DNA from: Alphaproteobacteria bacterium LSUCC0719
GTDB lineage: Bacteria > Pseudomonadota > Alphaproteobacteria > Puniceispirillales > Puniceispirillaceae
Length of the DNA: 64,000 nucleotides
Direction of reading: 5' to 3'
Assembly (NCBI GenBank): GCA_040839025.1
Contig: JBFPJN010000006.1
Span: forward strand, 124,001-188,000
Positions 45,414 through 53,029 of this stretch are shown here, one piece after another. The notes under the pieces were generated by a model that did not search any database, was not told the origin of the DNA, and saw only the letters and a list, made by a program, of their open reading frames with translations. How positions within the stretch are numbered: the first letter of the stretch is position 1; each line of letters opens with the position of its first letter. The position numbers and the translations under genes were made by a program.

Positions 45414-46406
45414 CTAGCGGTTCACATCAACCACGACACGGCCCCTGACCTTGCCATCAAGAATTTTCCGGCCCTGATCGATCACCTCGCCAAGACCGAT
45501 TTCGCTGCTCATGCCGGCAAGCACATCCATTGGCATTTCAGCGGCAAGCGCGGCCCAGATTTCGGCCCGCTGGTCCAGAGGCACGGTCACCGAATCAATG
45601 CCATAGACGGATACACCACGAAGCAGGAAGGGAATGATGCTTGCCTGCATCGTGGCACCTGCCGTATTGCCGAGCGAGGCAATGCCGGCACCATTTTTCA
45701 TCTGTTTGATGGCGCGTCCCAGGATCTGGCCGCCGACACAGTCTATACACCCGCCCCAGACAGCCGATTCCATGACCTTGCCCGGATCATCCGCCATCTC
45801 GGCCCGCTCGACAATGCGCGTTGCCCCGAGTTCGGTCAGATAATCGGCAATTTCAGAACGCCCGGTCATCGCCGCAACGCTGTAGCCGCGCCCGGCCAGC
45901 AGCACCGTTGCGATCGATCCGACACCGCCACCGGCACCGGTGACCAGCACCTCGCCACCATCCGGGTTCATGCCGTTCGCCTCAAGCCGCATGATGGCCT
46001 GCATGGCGGTAAAGCCGGCGGTGCCAAGCATCTGTGATTCACGCGTTGTCATGCCGTCGGGAAGATGCACCAGACGTTCGGACTTCTCGCTTGCCTGTGT
46101 TGCGTAGCCGCCCCACCGCACTTCGCCGCCACGCTGGCCGCCCATGATCACCTTGTCGCCCGGCTTGAATTTCGGATCGCGGCTGGCAGTGACCTCGCCA
46201 GCGAAATCAATGCCCGGAACATGCGGGTAATTGCGGACAAGTCCTGCCATGCCATTCAGGCACAGCCCGTCCTTGTAGTTGATGTTGGAATATTCCACTG
46301 CGATATCGACATCGCCATCATCGGGAAGCTGCGACACCTCTATCTCGCGCAGCGCGGCCGAAACGGTCTTGTCCTCGGCCTGCTCGACAATTATCGCCTT
46401 CATCAT
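45414..46406 (-). CDS. acuI: Acrylyl-CoA reductase (NADPH) AcuI
   Basis: Medium-chain dehydrogenase/reductase of the YhdH/AcuI group, 330 residues, reducing toxic acrylyl-CoA to propionyl-CoA. The nucleotide-binding motif is VTGAGGGVGSIATVLLAGRG; SNINYKDGLCLNG and HVPGIDFAGEV match the family. Start at MMKAII with AAGG eight bases upstream. Being next to dddP on the same strand supports acrylate detoxification. A 16-bp direct-repeat array begins 15 bases upstream of the start. Confidence 0.9.
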   Translation of the reverse strand: MMKAIIVEQAEDKTVSAALREIEVSQLPDDGDVDIAVEYSNINYKDGLCLNGMAGLVRNYPHVPGIDFAGEVTASRDPKFKPGDKVIMGGQRGGEVRWGGYATQASEKSERLVHLPDGMTTRESQMLGTAGFTAMQAIMRLEANGMNPDGGEVLVTGAGGGVGSIATVLLAGRGYSVAAMTGRSEIADYLTELGATRIVERAEMADDPGKVMESAVWGGCIDCVGGQILGRAIKQMKNGAGIASLGNTAGATMQASIIPFLLRGVSVYGIDSVTVPLDQRAEIWAALAAEMPMDVLAGMSSEIGLGEVIDQGRKILDGKVRGRVVVDVNR

Positions 46407-46420
46407 GGTTGCCACCTTCA

Positions 46421-46492
46421 TCAGAAATGCCAGACGTCAGAAATGCCAGACGTCAGAAATACCGGACGTCAGAAATACCAGACATCAGAAAT
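46421..46492. repeat. 16-bp direct-repeat array (4.5 copies) upstream of acuI
   Basis: Four head-to-tail 16-bp units (TCAGAAATRCCRGACR) and a half unit lie immediately upstream of acuI, in its leader or promoter. Units one and two are identical; three and four differ at one to three positions. On the acuI strand each junction reads TCTGACGTC or close to it. It could be an iterated binding site, an RNA leader element, or simple tandem amplification. Confidence 0.95.
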
Positions 46493-46839
46493 CACCCTGT
46501 CCACCATCAAACTGCCAGAACACCTGACAAAGGGGAAGTGATGTTTCGCGCGTCCGCGCCGCCCGGAAGCCTGGCGGCATGACCATGTGCGGTGACATTG
46601 ACACAGCAAGGCTGACGAGCATGCCAGAGTGGCTTTTCACTGGAATGTCCCGTGCCAGCCGCAATGGCCGCTTGGGAAAGGGCGACCGTCACCACAGGCG
46701 TGACAGGGTGCGCATCGTCGCGAGCGGCCGCACGAACCGCGCTTTGTGACAAACATAATTTTCCGTCTGCAATCACATTAAACAGATTATAATCGCACCC
46801 GCGATGGCGCGCACCCACAGGCAGTGAACCGGCGTTGTG
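46493..46839. other. Divergent intergenic region acuI/siaB
   Basis: About 350 bp between the repeat array and siaB without a convincing gene: the only long frame is antisense into siaB with no family match. The last 100 bp become AT-rich, consistent with a siaB promoter. No tRNA or small RNA structure was recognised. Confidence 0.5.
46788..46793 (+). promoter_or_regulatory. Consensus -10 box (TATAAT) upstream of siaB
   Basis: A perfect TATAAT lies 46 bases before the siaB start in an AT-rich patch. No good -35 hexamer was found at 16-18 bases, so an activator or another sigma factor may be involved. Confidence 0.35.
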
Positions 46840-47391
46840 ATGGAGTTTGACAGATTTTTTAAGTTCAGCCAGTTGCTGCTGCGGGATGAATTTGTCCTCA
46901 GCTATTCGGGATATGTATCTGAGGATATCCTGCTTGCCGTTGGCGACACATTGCGCGAAAGGCTGGAGGATCATGCCCGCGATGGAACACAGATCAGGAA
47001 TGTTTTCTCGATCTTTGTTGAACTCATGCAGAACATCATTCGCTATGGCGTTGAAGGGCCACAGCCGGGGCCACGTGATGGCGAGAAACCATCATTTGGT
47101 ATCGTCATGGTTGCCGAGAACGAAACCGGCATGGATGTCATTGCGGGCAATTTCATCGCCAGCGCCGAAGCCAGACAGCTTGTCAAACGTATTGAGATGC
47201 TGCAGTCGAAATCACCGAACCAGCTTCGCCAGATGTATCGGACGCGACTTCGTGCAACACCTGATGAACAATCAAAGGGAGCCAGCCTGGGCCTGATCGA
47301 GATCGCCCGACGATCGACATTGCCGGTTTCCTGCGAGGTTATGCCAGCTGCTGACGACCTCAGTTTTTTTATGATCAAGGCAACCGTTTAA
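46840..47391 (+). CDS. siaB: SiaB-family protein kinase (HATPase fold)
   Basis: Kinase of 183 residues that in Pseudomonas phosphorylates SiaC. The histidine-kinase-like ATPase N-box is visible as VELMQNIIRYG (Glu61, Asn65), and GASLGLIEIARRS lies where the later ATP-lid/G-box is expected. GTG and ATG starts are adjacent; the ATG was chosen. It is followed 45 bp later by siaC. In Pseudomonas the pair controls the diguanylate cyclase SiaD; none is present in this locus. Confidence 0.88.
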   Translation: MEFDRFFKFSQLLLRDEFVLSYSGYVSEDILLAVGDTLRERLEDHARDGTQIRNVFSIFVELMQNIIRYGVEGPQPGPRDGEKPSFGIVMVAENETGMDVIAGNFIASAEARQLVKRIEMLQSKSPNQLRQMYRTRLRATPDEQSKGASLGLIEIARRSTLPVSCEVMPAADDLSFFMIKATV

Positions 47392-47436
47392 TTTATCCAA
47401 ACCATTTTCAACCCAGGCATTTATCAGAGCCACCAC

Positions 47437-47841
47437 ATGACAGATTTGCATCTTGACGCCACCAGCCGCACACCCGCCATCACGCTTGACCGCAGCGCCG
47501 GCATGTTGGCGATCGCGGGGGAATCCTATCCCGAGGATGTCACCAGTTTCTATGCCATGCTGACCACCGCGCTGACGGATTATTTCGCCGGCGGCGGCAA
47601 AAGTCTGACAACCCGCATCAAGCTGACCTATTTCAATTCGAGTTCAGCCCGTGCGTTGATGGAATTGCTGGGTCTGCTGGATGACGCCGCAAAACATGGC
47701 ACGACAATCACGGTCGAGTGGTTCTGCGACCCCGACGATGACATCACACGCGAATTTGCCGAGGATATTGCCGCCGAGGTGCGCCATGCTTCCGTATCCA
47801 TTCTGGATCTCGACGCAGAACAGGACGATCACCCAGCATGA
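47437..47841 (+). CDS. siaC: SiaC-family regulatory phosphoprotein
   Basis: Phospho-switch protein of 134 residues (DUF1987/SiaC). The core is LTYFNSSSARALMELLGLLDDA. Ser68 sits at the number of the Thr68 phosphosite reported for P. aeruginosa SiaC, so the target may be Ser here. Upstream SiaB would phosphorylate and SiaA dephosphorylate it. Its stop overlaps the next ORF by four bases (ATGA). The effector it controls is unknown in this genome. Confidence 0.88.
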   Translation: MTDLHLDATSRTPAITLDRSAGMLAIAGESYPEDVTSFYAMLTTALTDYFAGGGKSLTTRIKLTYFNSSSARALMELLGLLDDAAKHGTTITVEWFCDPDDDITREFAEDIAAEVRHASVSILDLDAEQDDHPA

Positions 47842-48140
47842 AGCCCGCAATAGCCCGTATCTACAAGCGCACATTCAGCTCGGCAACAGATGTCGCGGCC
47901 TTTCTTGAATCGCTGACGATCATTGAATCGCGGCTGACGGCCGTTGATGTGAAATACCGGGTCTATCATTGTAACGACGATCCGCTGATCCTGTTCGAAA
48001 TCTGGGAATATCCGGACGAAGACGCCATGGAATGGGTGCAGTCCTCGATGGAGGGCGCCGCCGTTGTGCCACGCCGGTTCCAGCTCGATACCGAGATTTT
48101 CACCACAACCGTCAGGGCCGCCATTGATATCGAAGAATGA
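47838..48140 (+). CDS. Small protein translationally coupled to siaC
   Basis: Protein of 100 residues with no recognised family. It starts inside the siaC stop (ATGA), so the two are co-translated, and takes the place siaD holds in Pseudomonas siaABCD. The segments IARIYKRTF and LILFEIWEYPDEDAMEWVQ suggest a ferredoxin-like (antibiotic-monooxygenase-like) alpha/beta fold. It has no signal peptide or membrane segment. A partner or target of the SiaC switch is a context-based guess. It converges with siaA. Confidence 0.7.
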   Translation: MKPAIARIYKRTFSSATDVAAFLESLTIIESRLTAVDVKYRVYHCNDDPLILFEIWEYPDEDAMEWVQSSMEGAAVVPRRFQLDTEIFTTTVRAAIDIEE

Positions 48141-48158
48141 CGGCAGCCAGACCCACCG

Positions 48159-50006
48159 TCAGAAATGGCTTGGCTGAAACGCGATAACGGCGACATCGTC
48201 ACGCCGCTCCTCGCGCCCCTGCCAGTTTTTCAAGACCCGGCCCACCATGCGGATCTGTCGCGCCGGATCATTGTCACCAGCCATTGCCAGCCCTTGCTGA
48301 AACCGCTTTGTGCCCATAACCCGGCGCGTCGTCTCGCCAATCTGCGTCAGCACCCCGTCAGTTGTCATGAGATAGGTATTCCCGCCCGTGCGGCACTTCA
48401 CCGATGTCAGTGGCAGCGGCGCGTCATGGACACGGTAGCCAAGCGTGGTCCGCGCCCCGCGATGGCGTGTCACCGCCCCATTTGGCGCTATTTCGAACAG
48501 ATCAATCGAGGCACCTGCAAATTCCAGCATCTCCTTGCCGCGATCCAGCCTGACGACAGAGCAATCCAACCCGTCATGTCCGGGGCTTTCGACCGTGATG
48601 CCAAGCTGGCGGCAGACCCCGTCATGAATCAGCTGGAGAACCCGCGCAGCCGGTGGCGGTGCAGGGGCAGACACGGCGATCGCCTCGAGAACCGACGTTA
48701 CAATCAGTGTCATGAAAGCTCCGGGAACGCCGTGCCCGGTGCAGTCGAAAAACACCAGATAGTCGATGGTGCCAACCCGGCTGACCCAGTAGAAGTCACC
48801 ACCGACAAGGTCCTTTGGCTGCCAGATGGTGCGGGTCCTGCCAAGATGTCGACCAAGGGTTTCAGCTGAGGGAAGCAGACCAAGCTGAATGCCGCTTGCA
48901 TAGCTGATCGAATCCCCAAAGTTCCGGTTTGCCTCGGCAAGCTGGCGTTCTTTCTGTTTGATCTCGCTCACATCCGTGCCGATCCCCCGATAGCCGTGAA
49001 AATGCCCCTGCTCGTCAAACACTGGAACACCGCTGATACTGACATGGACCTGCTTCGCCCCGCCTGCCAGCTGATATTCGAAGCGGCGAAACTCACGACG
49101 TGCCTCAAGGTTTGCAAGATGTCTTTCAAAGTCGCTCTGGGCATTCGTATCGGCGGCAATTTCAGGCCGTGTGCGGCCAATCACATCGTTCGGCGTCAGG
49201 CCGGTGATTTCGAAGAACCTGTCGGAAATAAAGGACAGTCGCAGTTCGCTGTCCATCTCGAAGAACCAGTCACCGGACACCTCGGCAACTTCGCGAAACC
49301 GCCGTTCACTCTCGGCAAGCTGTTGCTGTGACCGGTCCAGCTTGCGAAAGAACAGCCGCGCCGCCGCGACAAGCGAATTATAGGCCTTGACGATGGCACC
49401 TATCTCGTCGTCGTGAAGCAATGCGGCACGGACGGGGTTGTTTGGCGTCGAGGCCTGCATCGCCGTGCGAAGGACAACAAGCGGGGCCAGCACCCTGGCG
49501 CGCAAACCAAGCGACAACACAATGAAGATCACCACAGCAAGGGTGATCATCAGACCGGCAACAAGGCCTGTCTCGACCCAGATCGGCGTCATCAGCAACC
49601 TGTCATCGATACGAATCCGGAACTGCAACGTCTCACCGACAGGTGTGGTGACGGTGATGTTGCTTTCCCGCCCGGCTGCATCGACAGCATCACATCCCGG
49701 ATCCGGAACAGACGCCATCACAGAACCATCCTGAATCATGTCCACACAGGTCACATGGTGCAGGTCGGCAAGCGATCGAAGCAGCCGTGCTGTGCCAGCC
49801 ATGTCACCGGCATCGAGGCGGTCGGCGACAAGCGGTGCGATGGCTTGTGCCTGCGCTGTCAGCCCGGTTGCAAGCCGGTCATTCGTCTTCGTTGTCCGAT
49901 AGCTGTGAAAAGCGATGGTTGCGATCACGGCGCCAAGCAAAGCCGCCGCCCCGCACAGCAAGAGGAGTCGCGTGACAAGCCCGGATCTGGAACTGGTGCC
50001 TATCAT
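48159..50006 (-). CDS. siaA: SiaA-like membrane PPM/SpoIIE-type phosphatase with HAMP and PAS
   Basis: Sensor phosphatase of 615 residues. Two membrane helices (about 10-35 and 145-167) flank a periplasmic sensor. A HAMP-like stretch (about 170-225), a PAS domain (about 235-355, FISDRFFEITGLTPNDVIG) and a PPM/SpoIIE phosphatase domain follow. The metal motifs are DLVGGDFYWV, FFDCTGHGVPGAFMT, LMTTDGVL and ERRDDVAVI. It should dephosphorylate SiaC. AAAGG lies upstream of the ATG. It converges with the siaBC operon rather than joining it, and its start overlaps a small upstream ORF (ATGA). The PAS domain is additional to the usual SiaA layout as I know it. Confidence 0.87.
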   Translation of the reverse strand: MIGTSSRSGLVTRLLLLCGAAALLGAVIATIAFHSYRTTKTNDRLATGLTAQAQAIAPLVADRLDAGDMAGTARLLRSLADLHHVTCVDMIQDGSVMASVPDPGCDAVDAAGRESNITVTTPVGETLQFRIRIDDRLLMTPIWVETGLVAGLMITLAVVIFIVLSLGLRARVLAPLVVLRTAMQASTPNNPVRAALLHDDEIGAIVKAYNSLVAAARLFFRKLDRSQQQLAESERRFREVAEVSGDWFFEMDSELRLSFISDRFFEITGLTPNDVIGRTRPEIAADTNAQSDFERHLANLEARREFRRFEYQLAGGAKQVHVSISGVPVFDEQGHFHGYRGIGTDVSEIKQKERQLAEANRNFGDSISYASGIQLGLLPSAETLGRHLGRTRTIWQPKDLVGGDFYWVSRVGTIDYLVFFDCTGHGVPGAFMTLIVTSVLEAIAVSAPAPPPAARVLQLIHDGVCRQLGITVESPGHDGLDCSVVRLDRGKEMLEFAGASIDLFEIAPNGAVTRHRGARTTLGYRVHDAPLPLTSVKCRTGGNTYLMTTDGVLTQIGETTRRVMGTKRFQQGLAMAGDNDPARQIRMVGRVLKNWQGREERRDDVAVIAFQPSHF

Positions 50007-50152
50007 TCCGCCCTTTGCGCGCCAATGACTGCAATATCGAGACGAGCGGCCCAAAGATCGGTTCCGGTCCGGAATTCATCAGACCCGGCCAGCACCGCTT
50101 GCGGTGTCGAACGCATTGCGGCAACGGCAAAATTGCGGATTTGTGACATCAT
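50003..50152 (-). CDS. Small ORF coupled to siaA
   Basis: Putative protein of 49 residues, no family recognised. Support is positional: AGGGG lies six bases before its ATG pair, and its TGA overlaps the siaA ATG as ATGA. The product is soluble and mildly polar (MMSQIRNFAVAAMRSTPQAV, then a Thr/Asp/Ala-rich tail). It could be a leader ORF that couples translation into siaA rather than a working protein. A longer start at 50224 is less likely. Confidence 0.45.
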   Translation of the reverse strand: MMSQIRNFAVAAMRSTPQAVLAGSDEFRTGTDLWAARLDIAVIGAQRAE

Positions 50153-50375
50153 GTCAGACCCCTGTAGGGTGCCCGTAGCCGAAAGACATGGGTGCAGAAC
50201 CGACCATTCAGGACCAAGTATCATTCAGAACCGATTATAGGGTCGTTTCATCTTCTGGAACAAACGCCGCCGGGCTGTCAGGATGCGCATTGATCGCCGG
50301 ATCCGGAATCGGCGGCGTCATAGTGCGACAATCTCGTGGTCTTGGAAGTTTTCCCAAACGCCCCATATCAGGAAT

Positions 50376-50969
50376 ATGACAGTGACCGCATATCTGAAAA
50401 GTCTGGCAAGAACACCAATCATTCTTGGTCTCGGCCTGTATCTGTTCTGCATGGCCGGCGCCTTGCCGGCCGCCAGTGATCAGACCGACCCGGCGCTGGA
50501 CCAGCTGTTCACGGATCTTGTGCGCGCCGGTGACCGGGACGAAGTTGCAGAACTGACGTCGGAAATCTGGGCACGCTGGATTGCCTCTGACGGCGATGCC
50601 GATGCCGACAGGCTGATGCAGACCGGTATGGCGCTGATGAACAAGGGCTTGCTAGACGGGGCCGAACAGATTTTCAGCCAGCTTGTCTATCGCCATCCCG
50701 ATTTTGCCGAAGCATGGAACAAACGTGCGACGGTGCGCTTTCTTCTTGGCGATGATGCCGGATCGCGCCGCGATATTGCCCGCACCATAAATCTTGAACC
50801 GCGCCATTTCGGGGCGCTCAGCGGACTTGGCATGATCAACATGCGGAATGGCGATCTGAAGGCGGCATTGCAGGCCTTCGAGGCGGCGCTGCAGGTCAAC
50901 CCGCACCTTGATGAGGCTGCCGATGTCAGCAAGAAGATACGCAGCCAGTTGCGCGGGCAACCACTTTGA
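50376..50969 (+). CDS. Secreted TPR-repeat protein
   Basis: Protein of 197 residues with an N-terminal signal peptide (ILGLGLYLFCMAGALPAAS) and three or more tetratricopeptide repeats (GLLDGAEQIFSQLVYRHPDFAEAW, then a GDDAGSRRDI unit and a GDLKAALQAF unit). Likely periplasmic protein-interaction module; function unknown. The ATG has AGGA very close upstream. The 50153-50375 gap shows no other supported gene. Confidence 0.82.
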   Translation: MTVTAYLKSLARTPIILGLGLYLFCMAGALPAASDQTDPALDQLFTDLVRAGDRDEVAELTSEIWARWIASDGDADADRLMQTGMALMNKGLLDGAEQIFSQLVYRHPDFAEAWNKRATVRFLLGDDAGSRRDIARTINLEPRHFGALSGLGMINMRNGDLKAALQAFEAALQVNPHLDEAADVSKKIRSQLRGQPL

Positions 50970-51108
50970 TCCGGCAGACCCGGACCGCTTCATACCGCCT
51001 CTTCGTGCCCGGCATAGATTGACAGACCGTCCCTAGCCCCTAGAGTGTCGGCATCGATTACGTTTCTTTTCGGCTTTTTTTCGGCCAGACCGACCGGGCG
51101 TTGTATTG

Positions 51109-51921
51109 ATGACCCTGATTCTGGAAACCCCGCAGAGTACAATCCACCGCTGTCCGGCCTGTGGGGCGCAATGCGCGGTTGAAAAGGATATTGTTGCGCG
51201 GGCGCGCAATGCCGGTCAGCATATCCGGATCGCCTGCCACAAATGCGACGATATATTCCAGCCGATTGATAGCGGTTCACCTGTTCCCGTCGCGGCACGG
51301 CCAAGCCGCCCCAACCCGAACATACGGTCGGGCATTTGCAGTGCCTGTGGCAACAGCCTGTCGGTCCCGCCCCTGAAAGCCGACGAGGCGGTGATGGTGG
51401 AATGTCCACATTGCCAGCATCTGATGCAACCGGATGAGGTTGGTCACGCCGACGCGCTGGCCGGTCTGCCGCCCGCATCACAACAGCCCTCGGCACGACG
51501 AAGGCCTGTCAGCCTATGGCTCCTGCTGGTTCTGGCAGGGAGTCTGATTGCCGGATTCGGGGCCATTGCCATGTTCAGCATCACGCCTTCGATACCAGCC
51601 CTGTTTGGAGTGGGGATCAGCGACAGACCGCTCTTCGCGGTGACCGATTCAGGGTTTGAAGCGGCGCTTGATGGCGGTGATGGTGCGGTGCTGGTCACGG
51701 TTACCTTTGCCAATCTCGGTACCGTTGCCGGTGCGCCTGAACGGGTATCCGTCACGCTTTTTGATTCGGCGGGCGCGGCTGTCACAACGCGCCCCATTGC
51801 CGTTCGCGAGGCGGAGCTGGCACCCGGTGACAGCCGAACAATCACCGCGCGGCTGTCGATGCCGGCTGACGGGATCGCGGATATGACGGTCAGTATTGTC
51901 GAGGCGACCGGGACCGACTAG
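51109..51921 (+). CDS. Zinc-ribbon membrane-anchored protein
   Basis: Protein of 270 residues. Two N-terminal CXXC zinc ribbons (CPACGAQ...CHKC, CSACGNS...CPHC) of the MJ0042-like type precede a low-complexity linker and one membrane helix (LWLLLVLAGSLIAGFGAIAMF, about 135-155). A C-terminal extracytoplasmic beta domain (about 170-270) resembles DUF3426-type tails. Function not known. It converges with the next gene, sharing CTAG as both stops. Confidence 0.8.
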   Translation: MTLILETPQSTIHRCPACGAQCAVEKDIVARARNAGQHIRIACHKCDDIFQPIDSGSPVPVAARPSRPNPNIRSGICSACGNSLSVPPLKADEAVMVECPHCQHLMQPDEVGHADALAGLPPASQQPSARRRPVSLWLLLVLAGSLIAGFGAIAMFSITPSIPALFGVGISDRPLFAVTDSGFEAALDGGDGAVLVTVTFANLGTVAGAPERVSVTLFDSAGAAVTTRPIAVREAELAPGDSRTITARLSMPADGIADMTVSIVEATGTD

Positions 51922-52877
51922 CCGCGGTTGGGCACCACCTCGTAGCCGGCCGCCTCAGGCTCGTCATCGACCATTTCATCCGGAAAGCCCGGTGCCCTTA
52001 TATCAAGCCCGGTCGCATCCTCGAGGCGGCGAATGATATTCGGTGACCATTCACGATTGCCGTATCGCGCCGCGCCATCCTTGAAGATATCGATCATAAG
52101 CGGCGAAATTTCCAGCGGCACCCCGGCACGGTCAGCCAGTTCCTGAAACAGGCTGATATCCTTGATCACCAGATCCATCGTGAAATTGATGTCACGGCTG
52201 CCATTCAGGATGACCTGGCTCTCGGTCTCATGGACAAAGGAATTGCCTGACGAGATCCGGATCGCCTCATAGGTCGTGTTCAGATCCAGACCTGTTGCCT
52301 TGCAGGTGACCAGCGCTTCACAAAGGGTCAGCAGATTTGCCGTGGCAAGATAGTTTGTCATCACCTTGAGCATCGATGCCGATCCCAGGGGTCCAGTGTG
52401 CAGGATCCGGCGACCAAGCACCGTCAGCACCGGCAACATGCGTTCAAAGACCGGCCTGTCACAGCCGGCGAAGATGGCAATATTGCCTGTCGCCGCACGG
52501 TGGCACCCACCCGATACAGGGCAATCGACAGCCGATGCCCCGACCGCCGCGACCTTGGCACCAAGGCGCGTCACCTCCGCTTCGTCGGTGGTACTCATCT
52601 CGGCCCAGATCTTGCCGGCGGCAAGCCCGGCAAGAATGCCGTCCTCGGATTCCATCACGGCGGCGCTTGCTGCCGGCGATGGCAGACAGGTTATGATGAT
52701 ATCGCAGGCTTCAGCCATTGCCTTTGGTGACTCGCCCCAGGTTGCGCCACCATCGAGAAACGGTTGCGCCACATCAGGGTCAAGATCGCGAACCGTCAGA
52801 TTGATCCCGTTGCGAAGCAGACTGCCGGCAAGCTTGCCGCCGACATTGCCAAGTCCGATAAAGCCCACATTAACCAT
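51918..52877 (-). CDS. Beta-hydroxyacid dehydrogenase family oxidoreductase
   Basis: NAD(P)-binding dehydrogenase of 319 residues in the 3-hydroxyisobutyrate dehydrogenase superfamily. VGFIGLGNVGGKLAGSLL is the Rossmann motif, DCPVSGGCHRAATGN the substrate motif, and the catalytic Lys is in SMLKVMTNYLATAN. It is only distantly like the other copy at 42182-43063 and has a longer acidic C-terminus. AAGGGGGA precedes the ATG. Substrate unknown. A 150-bp gap without a gene separates it from pyruvate kinase. Confidence 0.87.
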   Translation of the reverse strand: MVNVGFIGLGNVGGKLAGSLLRNGINLTVRDLDPDVAQPFLDGGATWGESPKAMAEACDIIITCLPSPAASAAVMESEDGILAGLAAGKIWAEMSTTDEAEVTRLGAKVAAVGASAVDCPVSGGCHRAATGNIAIFAGCDRPVFERMLPVLTVLGRRILHTGPLGSASMLKVMTNYLATANLLTLCEALVTCKATGLDLNTTYEAIRISSGNSFVHETESQVILNGSRDINFTMDLVIKDISLFQELADRAGVPLEISPLMIDIFKDGAARYGNREWSPNIIRRLEDATGLDIRAPGFPDEMVDDEPEAAGYEVVPNRG

Positions 52878-53029
52878 CAGACATTCCCCCTTGTTTGGTA
52901 TTCATGCCCGAAAGTTGAACAGGCTTGTGACGGCAATTGCAATCGCAAACTGACCGGAGCCGCGGCCACCGGAAGGGGCCGGCATCAACAGTGACATGTC
53001 ATCCCCGAGTGCGGGACCACAGGCGGCGC

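Noticed and set aside
46507-46974. 155-residue minus-strand ORF in the acuI/siaB gap
   Set aside because: Runs antisense through the siaB start and promoter region, with no family match.
50188-50379. 63-residue ORF whose stop overlaps the TPR gene start as ATGA
   Set aside because: No Shine-Dalgarno and no recognisable features; the overlap alone is too weak.
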